Source of the DNA: Coriolopsis trogii
Lineage: Eukaryota; Basidiomycota; Agaricomycetes; Polyporales; Polyporaceae
Direction of reading: 5' to 3'
Length of the DNA: 64,000 nt
Assembly: GCA_020543525.1 (NCBI GenBank)
Contig: JAHYIO010000006.1
Location: 1,736,001 to 1,800,000, forward strand
Position numbers and translations under genes: made by a program. The notes beneath the pieces were generated by a model. That model was not told the origin of the DNA. It ran no database searches and was given only the letters and a program-made list of their open reading frames with translations. Shown one piece after another: positions 60,701-64,000 of the stretch (the stretch's first letter is position 1; each line of letters begins with the position of its first letter).

Positions 60701-61996
60701 TCACGCTCGATCCCACGCGTCGCCGCACGCTCCGACCTCGACGACGTACACCTCGCCAAGGCTCCTCCCTTGTGGCACCTCGTGCCTCAAGGCAGGCCGG
60801 ATGCCCCGGAACTCCCTCCTCTCCCCGAGGAAGTCGATCCACCGCACCGTCGGCGCCCTCGCCCAATGCGCGATCGTGCCTGGCGCCGCCTCTGCCCACT
60901 CCCGCTGACGCGTCGCCCAGAGCACGGAGTTGTACTCGGTCGCGCTGAGCGGCCAGATGTCCTCCTCCGAGACCGCGGCGCGGAGCGCGTCGTATAGCCC
61001 GTCGAGTACCTCACGCACGGTGAGGTATCCCGGGTCCTCGGCTTCGTCGACGTCCATTTGACTGTCGCCTGCGCGGCCGCCCTGGTGCGCGAGGGATATC
61101 TCCAAAGTGAGAGAAGGGATCATCAGGACGATGGAGGGAAGGGGAACGAGCGACGGCTCCGCGTCGCACGAGCTCGGATCGAACGCTGCCTCTTCACGCG
61201 CCCGAGGGAATAGACACACCGCACACTCGGTGAGGCAGAGCGCGTTGGGCGCGTGTTCAAAGACGATGAGCGAAGGGTCATCCGCGAGGTCCCAGTGCAG
61301 GGACAGGTGTGCATCAGGACGCGGGGGGCGTGCAAGAAGCGGGTGAATCAAGGCGCGCATCGTGAGCGCCTCGATGGCCATCAGCGCCTCGCGCGCGTCG
61401 ATCGTCGCGAGCATGTCTGCGTCCGATTCCACCGATGGCTCCTGGCCATCGTGTGGGATCCGATGAGACGCTCCAGCGAGTTTGAGCGCGGCGAGCTTGC
61501 CCTCGAGTGCCCGACATACGGACTCGTCGGCGTTTGTCACCTGCAACGGTGTCGGTTGGTAGAGTTGGAGGGTGGGGGTGGGGAACTGGTCGTTGTCGAT
61601 CTCGGGCAGAGCCTTGACTCGAAGGCGTGGTGTGGGAGGGAGGCTATGAGAGTGATCGCACCCGAGAAGGACACAGGCGTCGGCGGCTTCAGGGACCTCT
61701 TGCGCGTCGAGCGTTGGTGAGGTGTAGGTGGGCGCGGCGTACCTAGAGAAGGTGCCCGGGGGTGGGGGCCCATATATGATCACTTCCCCCGGACGCGCTT
61801 GGCGGCGCATTGACCGTGGATGCGCATAAACTATACCGTGTTTGCGCGGGACGGGAAACAGCACGGAGAGGGACGAAGGAGTAACCGGGATGCGAGAGAG
61901 CTTGACGCAACGTTCGTCGAGCTGAAGGAGGGGGGTAGGGGGTGCAGCCAAAGGAGATATCGTCTGGCATCCTTGCGTGGTACTGGGGGTAGCCAT
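60701..61996 (-). CDS. DUF6699-type domain protein (copy H)
   Basis: Single-exon minus-strand gene, 431 residues from ATG 61996 (MATPSTTQGCQTISPLAAP), the longest copy. Residues 1-215 are Pro/Ser-rich with short predicted helices (DMLATIDAREALMAIEALTM). The domain starts IHPLLARPPRPDAHLSLHWD and continues with SIVLMIPSLTLEISLAHQGG, LTVREVLDGLYDALRAAVSE, a Trp-rich helix (TRQREWAEAAPGTIAHWARA), RWIDFLGERREFRGIRPALR and the end VYVVEVGACGDAWDRA. It matches copy A through this last part, including G-I-R-P-A and V-V-E-V-G, so A and H are sister paralogues at opposite ends of the window. An insertion rich in Cys, Glu and Ala (EHAPNALCLTECAVCLFPRA) separates the first strand from the rest. Function unknown. 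Confidence 0.84.
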   Translation of the reverse strand: MATPSTTQGCQTISPLAAPPTPLLQLDERCVKLSRIPVTPSSLSVLFPVPRKHGIVYAHPRSMRRQARPGEVIIYGPPPPGTFSRYAAPTYTSPTLDAQEVPEAADACVLLGCDHSHSLPPTPRLRVKALPEIDNDQFPTPTLQLYQPTPLQVTNADESVCRALEGKLAALKLAGASHRIPHDGQEPSVESDADMLATIDAREALMAIEALTMRALIHPLLARPPRPDAHLSLHWDLADDPSLIVFEHAPNALCLTECAVCLFPRAREEAAFDPSSCDAEPSLVPLPSIVLMIPSLTLEISLAHQGGRAGDSQMDVDEAEDPGYLTVREVLDGLYDALRAAVSEEDIWPLSATEYNSVLWATRQREWAEAAPGTIAHWARAPTVRWIDFLGERREFRGIRPALRHEVPQGRSLGEVYVVEVGACGDAWDRA

Positions 61997-62043
61997 GGCG
62001 GGCAGACGAGAGTTGTTACTTTGCTGCCTTTGTCCCAGGGTTC

Positions 62044-62049
62044 TTTATA
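62044..62049 (-). promoter_or_regulatory. TATAAA upstream of copy H
   Basis: TATAAA on the minus strand about 48 nt before the ATG at 61996, in front of the gene. Supports the chosen start. Confidence 0.4.
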
Positions 62050-63607
62050 CGCCCCCTCCTCCCGCGCACTCGCGTAGAAGCTTAGTCAACTTTCCATACC
62101 GGGCGAGGCGTACCTGTCAACTTGCCTAAACCGTCAGAAACCTACTGGGCGTGTGCTGGCGAGAAGGGTAACCCTGCGCTGTAATCACACTCCAGTGCTG
62201 CATGCGGAAACCCAACAAGGTTGTGGCACAACGCGAATGCCCGATGGCCCACGGAGGGTACCGTCGATATTGAATGTTGGCCAGGCCCCGTGGGAGCTAG
62301 GCCAATCTCCGACAGCCTTCTTTCTGGCTTCTTGCACCGGCGGCGACACGCTGTGCGCGCTCGTATGCCTTGCGCACTTCAGTGAGTCCAGAAATGGCAG
62401 GAGGCTCGGAGCAGCTTCGGGACATACGGGATATGGTCCGGATAGTGAACTTTCCTCTGGGAGGAAAGCCAGGTCGCGCGTCCCTGCGGCAGCTGTCGCC
62501 GCTCACAGCCTTGGAGAGAACGTTGTCGACACGCTGCTCGTCCAAGCTGCTTTGTGCTCCGACGCTCTGGAGATCGCCGGGAACGCACCAATGCACGAAG
62601 ACGTCACACAACCATATTCGTCGTTGTCTAGCATCCAGATGTGAGTCTCATAAGGCATCAGTGAATCCAACCGTACTCTGACATACCGGATGGTTCTCCA
62701 GGATGGCTCACAATCGCATCCCATTCTGCACGTTATAGCCCCATACATGCCCTGTCTCGAACAGCGGACAACGGCGCGACGTGCGAGGATTGCGATCAAA
62801 CCCATGGCCCTACCCAGGAATGTCGCCGTACGCCGTACACATGCCATGACATTCGGCCACGCGTCCTCACTGCTGGTGGTCGCGTCCGTCATATCGGCTT
62901 ACGTCGCATCACCTTCTCCACGCCAGATGTTCCAAACCAGACAAATTTACTCTAGTCTCGCGGTCAGTAGATGTTCGAGAGAGAAAAGACAGTGTCAGGG
63001 TCGACGGTCACTCACCTGCGCCCATGCAAATCGTTTATGCGTGCCTGAGGTGGACGCCGTGTATCCTCTCTCCAATTGTGCGACGTCTCGAGCTTCAGTC
63101 TGTAGAATGAGTGGTCAAGATGTTTCAAACGTTTCCCTGACGCATGCAGCTGCCGTACCACGGCAGGGAACTGCATCGAAAACGAGGGTGGGTTGGAGTG
63201 GGTATCCGGTAGCGGTTGTAGAGATACAGCTAGAGGGCGCGAAGTGCTTGAAATTGCAGGAACGTTGTGAAATGGGCTGCGTTCGAGGCTGGACGAGCGA
63301 CCGATACCTGCACATCTATCGTAAATTGGTCGAGAGATGGGCTTTGGTCGCGGAGTTGACGCTTCCGGGTCTGGAGGAGCTGCTGGACGACTGTTCAGGC
63401 CGATGGAGAGCTGGTGGCACAGCGCACACGACGGCGCTTGGCGGTGGGAGCCCCGGGCGTAATTCTCCATGTGGTCTTGAGTTGCTCGCATCTATGTACT
63501 ACGGTGTGAGTTGATACAGAGTGCAAGCACACTATGCGGATACGGATAGGCAGGCAAGTTCCAGGAGTTGTCGTGAGATCGCAGATGGCGCTGTACACAG
63601 CCCATGA
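62050..63607. other. Spacer at the right edge
   Basis: A 274-codon plus-strand frame (62690-63514) has no domain and overlaps equally long minus-strand frames; I treat it as unsupported, although its last 80 codons (LVERWALVAELTLPGLEELL) look partly protein-like. No repeats or tRNA seen. Confidence 0.35.
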
Positions 63608-63907
63608 AAAAGCGTGCTTGATGAAAGACAGAACGATAATCTGGCAGACGACAACGTCGAGCCCCGCTTCCCGGCGAGTCCTTCTCCAGCAAATAGCGAC
63701 ACTGGAGGGTCGAAGTTCGTCCCTACGACAGTGACCCAGATGACGACCAGCTTGGACAGTCGATAACTCGCGACAGAGAGTCGAGCAACAGACCGTAAGA
63801 AGTATGTTTCCATAATCACAGAGCCAGCTGGTCCCGCTGTCGATGTCGCTGAAGACGTTGAGAAGGAGGCAAGGCGCATCAGGGCGGGAGACAAGCCTCG
63901 TGTGTGA
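63608..63907 (+). pseudogene. Coding-like segment with an in-frame TAA
   Basis: One plus-strand frame reads SVLDERQNDNLADDNVEPRF, PASPSPANSDTGG, then TVTQMTTSLDSR followed by TAA (63764-63766), and in the same frame continues LATESRATDRKKYVSIITEP and AEDVEKEARRIRAGDKPRV to a TGA at 63905. Asp/Glu/Lys-rich sequence with good codon use on both sides of one stop suggests the 3' end of a gene that either carries a disabling stop or loses the TAA in an intron not recognised here. The upstream exons would lie before 63.6 kb. Family unknown. Confidence 0.3.
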
Positions 63908-64000
63908 CGCGCCGAGGGTGGGCGCGATCCAGCAGGGCGTGGGAAGATAACTTAGTGGCGTGAAAATACAGTCTTGGTCGCGCTGTTTGTCCCGCCCATC

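Noticed and set aside
62690..63514. 274-codon plus-strand frame as a gene
   Set aside because: It shows no domain, mixed composition and long overlapping frames on the other strand; no splice support.
1..64000. Secondary-metabolite cluster, CRISPR array, viral or bacterial insert
   Set aside because: No synthase, transporter or regulator set, no regular spaced repeats, and no viral or prokaryotic gene signature was seen.

Overview
The window looks like nuclear DNA of a basidiomycete fungus, most likely an agaricomycete. Its genes are split by many short introns (about 45-110 nt, GT..AG), coding sequence is GC-rich with C/G-ending codons, UTRs are pyrimidine-rich, and several proteins belong to families expanded in Agaricomycetes (DUF6699-type proteins, F-box proteins, small type I metacaspases). 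No bacterial, organellar or viral gene, rRNA or convincing tRNA was seen. Exon boundaries were worked out by hand from splice signals, reading phase and comparison of paralogues inside the window, so they are models.

Layout. 0-9 kb: two DUF6699-type genes (1.1-2.0 kb minus; 8.3-9.0 kb plus), a possible third remnant at 7.5 kb, and a long spacer with one decayed coding fragment near 3.3 kb. 13-20 kb: a tandem pair of metacaspases (plus strand); the first carries an in-frame TGA. 22.3-23.0 kb: a small Pro/Ser-rich gene made of very short exons whose introns are all in phase 2. 24.3-28.9 kb: two convergent F-box genes. 33.6-35.0 kb: a three-exon DUF6699-type gene. 36.9-39.6 kb: a conserved, uncharacterised cysteine-rich membrane-anchored or secreted protein (minus strand) with two unusually long introns. 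40.4-41.2 kb: another DUF6699-type gene, then a 377-bp inverted-repeat element (MITE) flanked by TA. 43.6-48.2 kb: the mitochondrial DNA polymerase gamma gene, the only gene here with a firmly known core role. 48.8-62.0 kb: four more DUF6699-type genes, all on the minus strand. The right edge holds coding-like sequence with an in-frame TAA.

The main pattern is a dispersed array of eight DUF6699-type paralogues (plus one possible remnant) over about 61 kb, interleaved with other rapidly duplicating families and with one housekeeping gene. They differ strongly in their N-terminal halves but share a C-terminal signature, R-x-[IV]-D-[FYLW] followed by F-x-G-[LI]. The polymerase gene contains an unexpected internal tandem duplication of about 165 residues. 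I found no evidence that the neighbours form one pathway; the region is best described as an accessory, duplication-prone locus around the polymerase gene.
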